Part shown: one piece after another, positions 6,696 through 12,492 of the stretch
How positions within the stretch are numbered: position 1 is the stretch's first letter
How the letters are laid out: each line of letters opens with the position of its first letter
Virus record (IMG/VR): IMGVR_UViG_3300042563_000952
Coordinates: 1-49,065 of that record
Direction: 5' to 3' (one strand)
Origin: a virus
Length of the DNA: 49,065 nucleotides
The notes under the pieces: generated by a model
What the model was told of the DNA's origin: nothing
Databases searched by the model: none
What the model saw: only the letters and a program-made list of their open reading frames with translations
Program-made: the position numbers and the translations under genes

Positions 6696-6696
6696 A

Positions 6697-6909
6697 TCAA
6701 CTTCCTGAAGATACGGTCCCAGATGCATGGGTGGTAAAATTACCATTGCCCGGTTTGCGTGTTTCACGCTTGGGTTGAACAGCGGCACATAGCTCTGCAT
6801 CAATCATGGCACGTTTCCACTCACCTCGCTTGTGAGGATCTAGAACTCTACTCATTGCTAGACTTGCTTTAGTCAAAGATGACATCTTGTAATTTGGACC
6901 TGGTTTCAT
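6697..6909 (-). CDS. Conserved-type phage protein, 70 aa
   Basis: MKPGPNYKMSSLTKASLAMS, then RGEWKRAMIDAELCAAVQPK and a Gly/Ser-rich tail. AAAGGAAACATA precedes ATG. The same arrangement is familiar from T4-like aquatic phages, from memory. Function unknown. Confidence 0.78.
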   Translation of the reverse strand: MKPGPNYKMSSLTKASLAMSRVLDPHKRGEWKRAMIDAELCAAVQPKRETRKPGNGNFTTHASGTVSSGS

Positions 6910-6934
6910 TATGTTTCCTTTATTAAAATCTGGT

Positions 6935-7134
6935 TGCTCTGACGTCCCCCGGCGGTAATTATAGTACAGAAAGATATGACGCTATCATACCCCTCACACG
7001 TACCTTCCACCCGCTTCCCGACAGGGACCGTTCTCGCATTGCTAGCGGCCTTTGGGTTTAAAGACTACCACCCGTAGTTGTCACACTACTTCTCATCGTG
7101 CGGGTCACACTATCCGAAGACACTCGGAACGTTC
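6935..7134 (-). ncRNA. Hairpin-rich non-coding segment downstream of tRNA-Ser(GCT)
   Basis: 200 bases without a gene. Minus-strand hairpins include CCGA(5)TTCGG, GTAGT(GTGACA)ACTAC, CGC(TAGCAAT)GCG and CCC(TGTC)GGG, in a row straight after the tRNA CCA. GC-richer than surrounding genes. Probably structured RNA; class unknown. Confidence 0.4.
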
Positions 7135-7222
7135 TGGCGGAGCATGTAGGAATCGAACCTACTCACCACTTGCGCAGTGACAGATTAGCAATCTGTTGCC
7201 TTAACCGGTCGGCCAATGCTCC
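7135..7222 (-). tRNA. tRNA-Ser(GCT)
   Basis: Class II tRNA with long variable arm, acceptor GGAGCAT/ATGCTCC, discriminator G, anticodon loop TTGCTAA, encoded CCA. Confidence 0.94.
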
Positions 7223-7223
7223 A

Positions 7224-7364
7224 TTATCTTGTTGCTTTACGTAGTAATTTATACCAGTAATATCTCACACCACGCCAAGTCGGCGTAAAATTCCAATTGA
7301 CAGCAAACCCCACTTTGTTAGGAATATTTCGGTATGCCTGGTCTATAATTTCTTTGGGTATCAT
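7224..7364 (-). CDS. Small basic protein, 46 aa
   Basis: MIPKEIIDQAYRNIPNKVGF, then an aromatic/basic tail with RYYWYKLLRK. It fills the space between tRNA-Val and tRNA-Ser; the stop falls one base before tRNA-Ser. Only a weak purine-rich ribosome site. Possibly coding; no family recognised. Confidence 0.5.
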   Translation of the reverse strand: MIPKEIIDQAYRNIPNKVGFAVNWNFTPTWRGVRYYWYKLLRKATR

Positions 7365-7383
7365 ACAGTCTTCTTTCTACTAG

Positions 7384-7458
7384 TGGTACCTGGTCACGGT
7401 TTCGAACCGCGGACCCTCTCGGTGTAAACGAGACGCTCTACCCCTGAGCTAACCAGGC
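7384..7458 (-). tRNA. tRNA-Val(TAC)
   Basis: Acceptor GCCTGGT/ACCAGGT, anticodon arm TCTCG-TTTACAC-CGAGA, T-loop TTCGAAA, encoded ACCA. Confidence 0.94.
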
Positions 7459-7468
7459 AAAATTCTTT

Positions 7469-7555
7469 ACCATATTGAAACACACTAACTACCACGGTAT
7501 GTACTAAAGTTCAATGAACCGTTACAACCCTATCTTTAATATGTTTCAATATGGT
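7469..7555 (-). repeat. Spacer module A: long inverted repeat between tRNAs
   Basis: 87 bases. The ends form a 14-bp perfect stem (ACCATATTGAAACA with its complement), extended by near pairs. The outer bases of one arm are the ACCA end of tRNA-Leu(TAG). The inside holds ACGGT...ACCGT enclosing TTCA/TGAA. Same length and arm pattern as modules B and C. Confidence 0.75.
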
Positions 7556-7635
7556 GCGCAAGGAGAGACTCGAACTCTCAATCCTTTCGGCAATGGCTTC
7601 TAAGACCATCGTGTATACCATTCCACCACTTGCGC
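7552..7635 (-). tRNA. tRNA-Leu(TAG)
   Basis: Class II tRNA, acceptor GCGCAAG/CTTGCGC, anticodon loop CTTAGAA, discriminator A, encoded CCA. Confidence 0.94.
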
Positions 7636-7688
7636 AAAATCTTACTTTAAATTTTTAATGAACATTACTAATTGCTTAGTATGTAACT

Positions 7689-7717
7689 ATTATATAGTCA
7701 TTACGTTATCTTGTCAA
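7689..7717 (-). promoter_or_regulatory. Sigma-70-type promoter (TTGACA-17-TATAAT)
   Basis: TTGACA (7717-7712), 17 bases, TATAAT (7694-7689). About 45 nt later transcription meets tRNA-Leu(TAG), so it feeds the left part of the tRNA array. Confidence 0.87.
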
Positions 7718-7749
7718 CAGTTATTTTAAAATATTTTTTGGTGCCGTCC

Positions 7750-8313
7750 TTAGGATTGAATTTCATTTGTTATTAGATCCTCAAGTTTTGGATTACCATT
7801 AAATCTAATGCATACTGTTATTCTAGGATTATTAAAATCTACATTCACAATATTATGTGGGATTGAACTGTTTACTAATGTCCATTCATTCTTGCCTTCT
7901 AGTTCTGTAGCAAGACATACATCATCTTCTTTAAAATAATAAGCATCTGCTACTTTAGGAATAACATTTGATTTTGTATTATAAAAACACATCCTTGTCC
8001 CTTCAAACCCCACGAGAGGTAAGTTGAAGCTTGCATATCTCAATGTTGATTTACCATCAGCATGAATGGCCTGGGAATACGTGTGTTTAAATATTGAAAA
8101 ATATTCAATCGGTGGAAATTTTAGTTTACTAACTAGCAACGAACTAAGTTTTAATATTTCTAAATCTTTATAAAAATCTTTTTTAAAATACATCATATAT
8201 AAAGGACTAGACAATTGTTCAAAAATTTTATATTTTGGTATGAATTCTTTCAAAAAATAGTTAGTCCAATATACATTATCTATTTCTGGAAAGTGTTTAT
8301 AAAAGTTTTGCAT
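7750..8313 (-). CDS. Hypothetical AT-rich protein, possible Fe(II) oxygenase-like fold
   Basis: 187 aa. Pattern HTYSQAIHADGK near residue 92 (H-x-D), SIPHNIVNVDF near residue 152 and RITVCIRFNG give an H-x-D...H...R order like 2OG oxygenases and related cupins. No Shine-Dalgarno; a late-promoter-like TAATAAATA ends 5 nt before ATG. Function inferred only from the motif order. Confidence 0.65.
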   Translation of the reverse strand: MQNFYKHFPEIDNVYWTNYFLKEFIPKYKIFEQLSSPLYMMYFKKDFYKDLEILKLSSLLVSKLKFPPIEYFSIFKHTYSQAIHADGKSTLRYASFNLPLVGFEGTRMCFYNTKSNVIPKVADAYYFKEDDVCLATELEGKNEWTLVNSSIPHNIVNVDFNNPRITVCIRFNGNPKLEDLITNEIQS

Positions 8314-8318
8314 GTTGG

Positions 8319-8327
8319 TATTTATTA
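8319..8327 (-). promoter_or_regulatory. T4-late-like promoter motif TAATAAATA
   Basis: Minus-strand TAATAAATA ending 5 nt before the ATG at 8313. With T4 late spacing transcription would begin at or next to the start codon. Confidence 0.5.
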
Positions 8328-8358
8328 ATTATGTAGAGTTCTAAGAGTCCAACTTAGT

Positions 8359-8433
8359 TGGTGCAACCTCTAGGAATCGAACTCCTATTCGCACTTTGGA
8401 AGAGAGCTGTATTCTCTATTATACAAAGGCGGC
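8359..8433 (-). tRNA. tRNA-Gly(TCC), divergent second copy
   Basis: Body begins GCCGCCTTTGTATAATAG, anticodon loop CTTCCAA (TCC), T-loop TTCGATT, encoded CCA. The acceptor stem has a C-T mismatch, the anticodon stem a T-T mismatch, and the discriminator is A rather than the usual T. It may be decaying or have changed identity. Confidence 0.75.
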
Positions 8434-8437
8434 AATG

Positions 8438-9001
8438 TTATGCAATAATTGCTAAATTTTTATAACGTTTGAGACTTTTTTCTATCAGCGTCTGATGCCT
8501 TGCTGTATCAATAAATCCTCTAATATAGATAATCTTTCTGCCCGGATCATCCTTGAGCATGTGTAGCCCTGCTGTGGTATTTAAAAGATAACAACAAGGC
8601 ACAGATGGCAATTCTGCTAACTTAAACGTGCCTCCACTTTTAACATAAAGTACATCAGTGGACCCTTCTAGGACTAGACGATACCCTGCAGGTTCGTTAT
8701 CTAAAATATTAGTGTATTCTCCTTCTTCAAATTTCATATTTGGATATACATCGTAATGAGGTGACACAGCTTGTCTTTGCTCTTTATAATATACATTTGT
8801 TACTTTGCTTATAGGCAACTGATCTAGTACAGATTTTAAAGTATCATCAACTGTTTCAGTAATTCTAGAAGTATCCCAATACTGTTGATACTCTGCAGTT
8901 TTTATGTAGGTTAGGTTGTTGATGACGTTAATTGTAGACTGTATTTTTGATGTATCAATCTTTGGAATTTCAATATCAATTGGAAGGAATAATATGTTCA
9001 T
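8438..9001 (-). CDS. Putative 2OG-Fe(II) oxygenase-type phage protein
   Basis: 187 aa from MNILFLPIDIEIPKI. VSPHYDVYPN near residue 99 gives H-x-D, GGTFKLAELP follows, TTAGLHMLKDD supplies the distal His and GRKIIYIRGF the Arg. An ATG eight codons upstream (9025) is possible. I prefer 9001 because a TAATAAATA motif ends 4 nt before it. Substrate unknown. Confidence 0.7.
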   Translation of the reverse strand: MNILFLPIDIEIPKIDTSKIQSTINVINNLTYIKTAEYQQYWDTSRITETVDDTLKSVLDQLPISKVTNVYYKEQRQAVSPHYDVYPNMKFEEGEYTNILDNEPAGYRLVLEGSTDVLYVKSGGTFKLAELPSVPCCYLLNTTAGLHMLKDDPGRKIIYIRGFIDTARHQTLIEKSLKRYKNLAIIA

Positions 9002-9005
9002 ATAA

Positions 9006-9014
9006 TATTTATTA
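9006..9014 (-). promoter_or_regulatory. T4-late-like promoter motif TAATAAATA
   Basis: Minus-strand TAATAAATA, 4 nt before ATG 9001; predicts a leaderless transcript for the 8438-9001 gene. Confidence 0.5.
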
Positions 9015-9039
9015 AATTCCACCATTCTCGCATTTGTCT

Positions 9040-9115
9040 TGGTGCAACCTCCAGGAATCGAACCTGGTTCAACGGTTCTTCAAACCGCCGCTATGACCAC
9101 ATCAGCTAAAGTTGC
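9040..9115 (-). tRNA. tRNA-Phe(GAA)
   Basis: Acceptor GCAACTT/AGGTTGC, anticodon arm GCGGT-TTGAAGA-ACCGT, encoded ACCA. Confidence 0.93.
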
Positions 9116-9116
9116 A

Positions 9117-9521
9117 TTAATCCTTTATAGTAGTATCAACTACATCAACACTGACACTTTCGGAATAGTATCCATTGCTGGAACCATACCACCGAACAGT
9201 TACAAATCCCTTGCGTGTAGCAAACTTGTAAAATGTCCATGTGTAAGACTCGTCTCCTGTAGCTTCACCTTCATAGTCAGAAACTTCTTCAGCTTCAACT
9301 AGTGGTGCTCCCACAAGGTCATCGAGGTCACCACATATGTCTTCTATGTAAACACTTTCGCAACAATCTTGGTGATGTTGGAATCTTACATAGTTTGTCT
9401 TGGACAGATACAGTGTCAATACTGAGTCGTCTGCTTCTGCCTTGTACAATGATCGTCCTAGTAATTCTTCGAACTTACGAACAGATCCCTTTAATGTGTT
9501 TAATATTTTTACTTGTTCCAT
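9117..9521 (-). CDS. Conserved-type phage protein with DCCESVYIED motif
   Basis: 134 aa from MEQVKILNTLKGS. Signature FQHHQDCCESVYIEDICGD near residue 47, then an acidic linker and an aromatic C-terminal beta-rich part (TWTFYKFATRKGFVTVRWYG). I recall this type as widespread in phages with no known role. ATG lies 16 nt after the CCA of tRNA-His; the longer open frame crosses that tRNA. Confidence 0.8.
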   Translation of the reverse strand: MEQVKILNTLKGSVRKFEELLGRSLYKAEADDSVLTLYLSKTNYVRFQHHQDCCESVYIEDICGDLDDLVGAPLVEAEEVSDYEGEATGDESYTWTFYKFATRKGFVTVRWYGSSNGYYSESVSVDVVDTTIKD

Positions 9522-9537
9522 GATATTTCTACTTTGT

Positions 9538-9611
9538 TGGGTTGAACCGGGGAATCGAACCCTCTCTAACTGTTTCACAGACAGTTGTGCAGCCACTACA
9601 CTAGGAACAAC
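9538..9611 (-). tRNA. tRNA-His(GTG)
   Basis: Anticodon arm ACTGT-CTGTGAA-ACAGT. A genome-encoded G at -1 (9611) faces discriminator C, the histidine identity pair. The acceptor (TTGTTCC/GGTTCAA) has two adjacent T-T mismatches. Confidence 0.85.
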
Positions 9612-9617
9612 ATTGAT

Positions 9618-9785
9618 CTATGTTTTAATCTTCTCCAATGCATCTTTACGCATTAGAAATTTTCTATCTTGAATGGTCTTGCTGACCAACAGGTACTCAA
9701 TGCCGTCAATTACTTGTACAGCCTTGGGATCATTACAGACCACTCGCTCATTGTTGAATCTATTTTTAAATGTAATTGTTTTCAT
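9618..9785 (-). CDS. Small protein, 55 aa
   Basis: MKTITFKNRFNNERVVCNDP, then IDGIEYLLVSK and a basic C-terminal helix. AAAGGA lies 9 nt before ATG. It occupies the gap between tRNA-Arg(TCG) and tRNA-His. Small beta-rich phage protein, function unknown. Confidence 0.75.
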   Translation of the reverse strand: MKTITFKNRFNNERVVCNDPKAVQVIDGIEYLLVSKTIQDRKFLMRKDALEKIKT

Positions 9786-9801
9786 AGCATTTTCCTTTAT
9801 A

Positions 9802-9878
9802 TGGCCGGACCGGAGAGATTCGAACTCCCAACCTCAAGTTTCGAAGACTTGCTTTCTATCCAATTGAATTACGGTCCG
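9802..9878 (-). tRNA. tRNA-Arg(TCG)
   Basis: Acceptor CGGACCG/CGGTCCG, discriminator G, anticodon arm AAGT-CTTCGAA-ACTT, encoded CCA. Confidence 0.93.
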
Positions 9879-9885
9879 ATAAATT

Positions 9886-9959
9886 TGGCAGAGGGTAAAG
9901 GAATCGAACCTTTAATAGCGGAATCAAAATCCGCGGTTATACCATTTAACTAACCCCCA
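9886..9959 (-). tRNA. tRNA-Gln(TTG)
   Basis: Starts TGGGGGT, discriminator G as in bacterial tRNA-Gln, anticodon arm GCGGA-TTTTGAT-TCCGC. The first acceptor pair is open (T-T), in keeping with the weak 1-72 pair of tRNA-Gln. Confidence 0.93.
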
Positions 9960-9967
9960 ACAGAAAC

Positions 9968-10043
9968 TGGTCTCCCTACTAGGATTCGAACCTAGACCAC
10001 ACGGCCCCAAACCGCGGATGCAACCAGATAACACTTTAGAGAG
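9968..10043 (-). tRNA. tRNA-Pro(TGG), copy 2
   Basis: Acceptor CTCTCTA/TAGGGAG, anticodon arm CGCGG-TTTGGGG-CCGTG. Same anticodon as the copy at 4499-4575 but a different body and discriminator A, so not a recent duplicate. Confidence 0.88.
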
Positions 10044-10252
10044 ATAATTGAATTTGTAAGTAGTAGAGCCACTTTAATCTCTACCATTCACCCGATTGCA
10101 CTGGTCCGGACGGGAGGTGGTACATCACTTGGAATACTTGACATAGGTGCTCCGCTGCTTTTACGGGACTCGAACCCGCCCTACTTTTGCACTAGGTTGA
10201 CCTTCGAAGAATCTTCCTAGCGAGTCTTTCTCTTGCTGACACTTACAAAACT
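10044..10252 (-). ncRNA. Structured spacer with an orphan T-arm-like hairpin
   Basis: 209 bases without a gene. It holds a canonical T-arm GCGGG-TTCGAGT-CCCGT (about 10163-10179) but no convincing acceptor or anticodon arm. A long stem CTAGG...CCTAG sits upstream, and GTAGAG(10)CTCTAC downstream. It could be a decayed tRNA or part of a structured RNA. No CCA follows the T-arm. Confidence 0.4.
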
Positions 10253-10327
10253 TGGTGGTAACGGCTGGATTCGAACCAGCACCTTGCTCCGTATGAAGGA
10301 GGTGCACGACCATTATGCTACGTTACC
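10253..10327 (-). tRNA. tRNA with CAT anticodon (elongator Met or Ile2)
   Basis: Acceptor GGTAACG/CGTTACC is fully paired including G1-C72, so this is not an initiator. Loop TTCATAC gives CAT. It could be elongator Met or, if the C is lysidine-modified, Ile(AUA). ACCA encoded. Confidence 0.87.
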
Positions 10328-10412
10328 ATATAAAAACACACTCAAGTCCGCGGCTCGGAAGGCACTATACCCGCGATGATCTATGATCAGGCCTAATGTG
10401 TTTTTATATGGT
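10325..10412 (-). repeat. Spacer module B: long inverted repeat between tRNAs
   Basis: 88 bases. Arms match over about 15-17 bases (CCATATAAAAACACA and complement). One arm overlaps the 5' GGT of the CAT tRNA. Inside are two hairpins, TGATC(ATA)GATCA and CGCGG...CCGCG, giving a possible three-way junction. Confidence 0.75.
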
Positions 10413-10517
10413 GTCGCTACCCTCTAGCGGTCAGGCCTACTCTTGCGACTTCTCATCCTCCGGTCACGACATTGTGTATGACTAGTACACCTGTTTCGAT
10501 CACATCTTCTGATACTA
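10413..10517 (-). ncRNA. Non-coding spacer between modules B and C
   Basis: About 105 bases, no gene and no complete tRNA. Small stems such as GCTA...TAGC near 10418-10438 are visible, and the octamer GATGAGAA, shared with the 6935-7134 spacer and the tmRNA acceptor piece. Nothing else recognised. Confidence 0.3.
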
Positions 10518-10602
10518 ACCATAGAAAAACACACTAGTCGGAAACGACTTAGAGACCTACTCGCCCACAGTCACGAAGGCTTCTAATGTGTTTGTCTATG
10601 GT
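10518..10602 (-). repeat. Spacer module C: long inverted repeat between tRNAs
   Basis: 85 bases. Arms ACCATAGACAAACACA and complement pair over about 17 positions with one mismatch. One arm includes the ACCA end of tRNA-Lys(TTT). Internal hairpin AGTCG(4)CGACT plus GCC...GGC repeats the two-hairpin plan of module B. Confidence 0.75.
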
Positions 10603-10674
10603 AGGAGCACCGGGACTCGAACCCGGAACTGGCAGATTAAAAGTCTGCTGTGATAACCATTTCACTATACTCCC
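10599..10674 (-). tRNA. tRNA-Lys(TTT)
   Basis: Acceptor GGGAGTA/TGCTCCT, anticodon arm GCAGA-CTTTTAA-TCTGC, discriminator A, CCA encoded. Confidence 0.94.
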
Positions 10675-10677
10675 ATA

Positions 10678-10752
10678 TGGTCCACGCTCTGAGAATCGAA
10701 CTCAGTTAGTCCGGTTAAGAGCCGGGTACTTCGCCACTAAAGTTTAGCGTGG
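10678..10752 (-). tRNA. tRNA-Lys(CTT)
   Basis: Acceptor CCACGCT/AGCGTGG, anticodon loop CTCTTAA, encoded ACCA. Only TAT separates it from tRNA-Lys(TTT), giving the palindromic junction CCATATGG. Confidence 0.9.
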
Positions 10753-10855
10753 ATGGATCGTAAATATTTTCTTTTACGTGCCATCCAGGACCATACGGGG
10801 GTCTAGGATGACACTAGAGTTTACCTCGTTTCATGTCATTCTCCATTTTAAAAAT
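10753..10855 (-). ncRNA. Non-coding spacer with hairpins
   Basis: 103 bases, no gene. A stem GGATGG...CCATCC with an inner CGTAAA/TTTACG pair is visible beside tRNA-Lys(CTT). Otherwise nothing recognised. Confidence 0.3.
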
Positions 10856-10929
10856 TGGTTCCCAGAGCAAGAATCGAACTTGCGAAGACCGGTTATCAGC
10901 CGATTATTATACCATTTAATTATCCGGGA
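10856..10929 (-). tRNA. tRNA-Ile(GAT)
   Basis: Acceptor TCCCGGA/TCTGGGA, anticodon arm ATCGG-CTGATAA-CCGGT, discriminator A, CCA encoded. Confidence 0.92.
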
Positions 10930-10933
10930 AAAT

Positions 10934-11023
10934 TGGCGGAAGTAGTAGGATTCGAACCCACGGACCCTTTCGAGCCTTCAGTTTTCAAGACTGCTGCCTT
11001 AAGCCATGCTCAGCCATACTTCC
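10934..11023 (-). tRNA. tRNA-Ser(TGA)
   Basis: Class II with long variable arm, acceptor GGAAGTA/TACTTCC, discriminator G, anticodon loop CTTGAAA, CCA encoded. The 68 bases between it and the next tRNA hold no gene; I see nothing clear in them. Confidence 0.94.
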
Positions 11024-11091
11024 ATATTAGGTGCAGGGCTTCCACCTACTCCCACATCGCTTTAAAGTCTGCGTGTCCAAGACTGGTTGAT

Positions 11092-11168
11092 TGGTACCCC
11101 TGGGCAGATTCGAACCGCCATCCAGCAGATTTTAAGTCTACCCGCACTACCAATTAGCGTACAGGGGT
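11092..11168 (-). tRNA. tRNA with TAA anticodon on a class I body (Leu?)
   Basis: Acceptor ACCCCTG/CAGGGGT, anticodon arm GTAGA-CTTAAAA-TCTGC (anticodon TAA, codon UUA), T-arm GGCGG-TTCGAAT-CTGCC, discriminator A. The variable region is only five bases, whereas bacterial tRNA-Leu has a long variable arm. The anticodon arm resembles tRNA-Lys(TTT) with two changes. Charging identity is uncertain. Confidence 0.75.
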
Positions 11169-11172
11169 ATAT

Positions 11173-11250
11173 TGGAATAGGGAGTGGGATTCGAACCCAC
11201 GGGTTTACAGTTTTGCAGACTGTTGCATTGGGCCTCTCTGCCATCCCTAT
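11173..11250 (-). tRNA. tRNA-Cys(GCA)
   Basis: Acceptor ATAGGGA/TCCCTAT, discriminator T (Cys identity), anticodon arm CAGT-CTGCAAA-ACTG, CCA encoded. Confidence 0.93.
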
Positions 11251-11256
11251 ATGGTG

Positions 11257-11348
11257 TGGTACCAGCGGAGGGAATCAAACCCTCTCAAGAACGCTAATCT
11301 GGCGCTAAAAGTCTTATAAGGACTCTCTGACTGTCAAGTCTCGCTGGC
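11257..11348 (-). tRNA. Class II tRNA with TAT anticodon (Leu-like body)
   Basis: Acceptor GCCAGCG/CGCTGGT with ACCA, T-arm GAGGG-TTTGATT-CCCTC, and a 5-bp variable stem (AGCGC/GCGTT). This long-variable-arm body resembles tRNA-Leu. The anticodon arm GAGTC-CTTATAA-GACTT gives TAT, which reads the isoleucine codon AUA. Body and anticodon disagree. Confidence 0.72.
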
Positions 11349-11351
11349 ATA

Positions 11352-11425
11352 TGGAGCGGGATAGGAGAATCGAACTCCTGACTAAACCTTGGCAAGGTTT
11401 CGTTTGACCATTAAACTAATCCCGC
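11352..11425 (-). tRNA. tRNA-Gly(GCC)
   Basis: Acceptor GCGGGAT/ATCCCGC, discriminator T, anticodon arm AAACC-TTGCCAA-GGTTT, CCA encoded. Confidence 0.95.
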
Positions 11426-11432
11426 GGTATAT

Positions 11433-11507
11433 TGGTACACGATACGAGAATCGAACTCGTCTTTCCGCCTTGAAAGGGCAGCGTCCTAACCGATAGACGA
11501 ATCGTGC
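11433..11507 (-). tRNA. tRNA-Glu(TTC)
   Basis: Acceptor GCACGAT/ATCGTGT, anticodon arm CTGCC-CTTTCAA-GGCGG, ACCA encoded. Confidence 0.93.
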
Positions 11508-11515
11508 AAATTGTT

Positions 11516-11589
11516 TGGCGTACCTCCAGGGACTCGAACCCCGACGAACAGTTTTGGAGACTGTGATGCTGCCATTACATTAGAGATAC
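11516..11589 (-). tRNA. tRNA-Trp(CCA)
   Basis: Acceptor GTATCTC/GAGGTAC, discriminator G, anticodon arm CAGT-CTCCAAA-ACTG, CCA encoded. Confidence 0.93.
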
Positions 11590-11595
11590 ATTGTC

Positions 11596-11671
11596 TGGCT
11601 CCCCGAGTACGGATCGAACGTACGACATCTTCGTTAACAGCGAAGCGCAACTACCTCTGTGCTATCGGGGA
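11596..11671 (-). tRNA. tRNA-Asn(GTT)
   Basis: Acceptor TCCCCGA/TCGGGGA, discriminator G, anticodon arm CTTCG-CTGTTAA-CGAAG, CCA encoded. Confidence 0.95.
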
Positions 11672-11677
11672 ATAAAC

Positions 11678-11753
11678 TGGCGCCTCGTAGGGGAGTCGAA
11701 CCCCTGTATTCCGCTAGACAGGCGGATATAATAGACCGTTATATGAACGAGGC
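11678..11753 (-). tRNA. tRNA-Asp(GTC)
   Basis: Acceptor GCCTCGT/ACGAGGC, discriminator G, anticodon arm TCCGC-CTGTCTA-GCGGA, CCA encoded. Confidence 0.94.
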
Positions 11754-11759
11754 AAAACT

Positions 11760-11848
11760 TGGTGGAAGTGGTAGGATTCGAACCTACAATGTTTCTTATG
11801 TGGCGGATTTACAGTCCGTTGCCTTCAACCAATTCAGCGCACACTTCC
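11760..11848 (-). tRNA. tRNA-Tyr(GTA)
   Basis: Class II, acceptor GGAAGTG/CACTTCC, anticodon arm CGGA-CTGTAAA-TCCG, discriminator A, CCA encoded. First tRNA met by transcription from the promoters at 12493-12607. Confidence 0.94.
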
Positions 11849-12075
11849 ATAAATTGTAAACACACTCTCCGCTATGCTTTTAGACAGCGTCAAGAGCTGA
11901 ATGAAGAATGTGTGTATTAAAACATTCTAAACTACTTAGTCTGACTGTTCGTAAAGAATGCTTTAATACGCTAGGGTTTTTTATCTCACAAAAGAGACTT
12001 CATCGCCTAGGCCGCCCGTTTACAACTGTTTATCGTGTGTTGCGAGGACCTCGTTTCCCCTACCACGTTGCAGTA
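11849..12075 (-). ncRNA. Structured leader with two inverted-repeat modules
   Basis: 227 bases without a gene, upstream of tRNA-Tyr. Module D (about 11862-11912) closes with ACACATTCT/AGAGTGTGT, 9 pairs. Module E (about 11911-11975) closes with GCGTATTAAAGCATTCT and its near-complement, 16 of 17 paired. Further hairpins lie towards 12075. The plus-strand open frame at 11908-12327 is judged a chance frame. Confidence 0.5.
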
Positions 12076-12228
12076 CTAGCGGGCATTTGGCCTACTTTCC
12101 TGCTTGTTTATAGCTCGATGATACTGTGCCACACGTTTCACCTTATTATGGATCAGTTTCAAAAACTGATCCTTAGTAAGAGTGTGCGTCACTGTCCATT
12201 CTGCTTCTTTAATCTTTTTCTCTGTCAT
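12076..12228 (-). CDS. Small basic protein, 50 aa
   Basis: MTEKKIKEAEWTVTHTLTKD, then QFLKLIHNKVKRVAQYHRAI and a polar tail. AAGGAA stands just before ATG. Downstream gene of the short pair behind the 12493 promoter. Highly basic helix, possibly nucleic-acid or host-protein binding; no family recognised. Confidence 0.65.
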   Translation of the reverse strand: MTEKKIKEAEWTVTHTLTKDQFLKLIHNKVKRVAQYHRAINKQESRPNAR

Positions 12229-12237
12229 TGTTCCTTA

Positions 12238-12272
12238 AAACAAAAAACCCCAGGAGTTTTAATTCCCAGGGT
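12238..12272 (-). terminator. Possible weak terminator/attenuator
   Basis: Minus-strand CCCTGGG...CTCCTGGGG can fold with an imperfect stem and is followed by TTTTTTG. It sits between two small genes and ahead of the tRNA array, so it may only reduce read-through. Confidence 0.45.
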
Positions 12273-12300
12273 CCTTGAAGTTTGCGGTGTATGTTTTACT

Positions 12301-12444
12301 TTACACTACGTCCTCCCGGACCCTTGAAATCTCTGGTGTACGATCATATGATAAACTTCCACCATTAATCGATAACCAAGAGCAGGCTATTACACCTACC
12401 TGTTTGGGCATCGTATTAAACTGATGTCTGTTAAATGATTTCAT
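12301..12444 (-). CDS. Small protein, 47 aa
   Basis: MKSFNRHQFNTMPKQVGVIA, then CSWLSINGGSLSYDRTPEIS and a charged end. First open frame behind promoter 12493-12521; purine-rich AAAAGGAAAAAGAAAG precedes ATG. No family recognised. Confidence 0.6.
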   Translation of the reverse strand: MKSFNRHQFNTMPKQVGVIACSWLSINGGSLSYDRTPEISRVREDVV

Positions 12445-12492
12445 TTGCTTTCTTTTTCCTTTTATAAACAGCACCTTGCTGTCTATGTTTTA

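Noticed and set aside
9117-9596. Longer start for the DCCESVYIED protein
   Set aside because: The upstream 25 codons lie in tRNA-His; similar readings through tRNAs at 1986-2306, 3889-4569 and 4578-4802 are rejected for the same reason.
10140-10252. A complete tRNA (Ser/Leu/Sec type) around the orphan T-arm
   Set aside because: No 5' strand pairs with AAAAGCA and no 7-nt anticodon loop can be closed by a 5-bp stem.
10413-10517. Hammerhead ribozyme suggested by GATGAGAA
   Set aside because: The full CTGATGA...GAAA core and matching stems are absent.
11908-12327. A 139-codon plus-strand open frame beside tRNA-Tyr
   Set aside because: It runs against all local genes, covers hairpins and two minus-strand small genes with ribosome sites, and its translation has no domain-like features.
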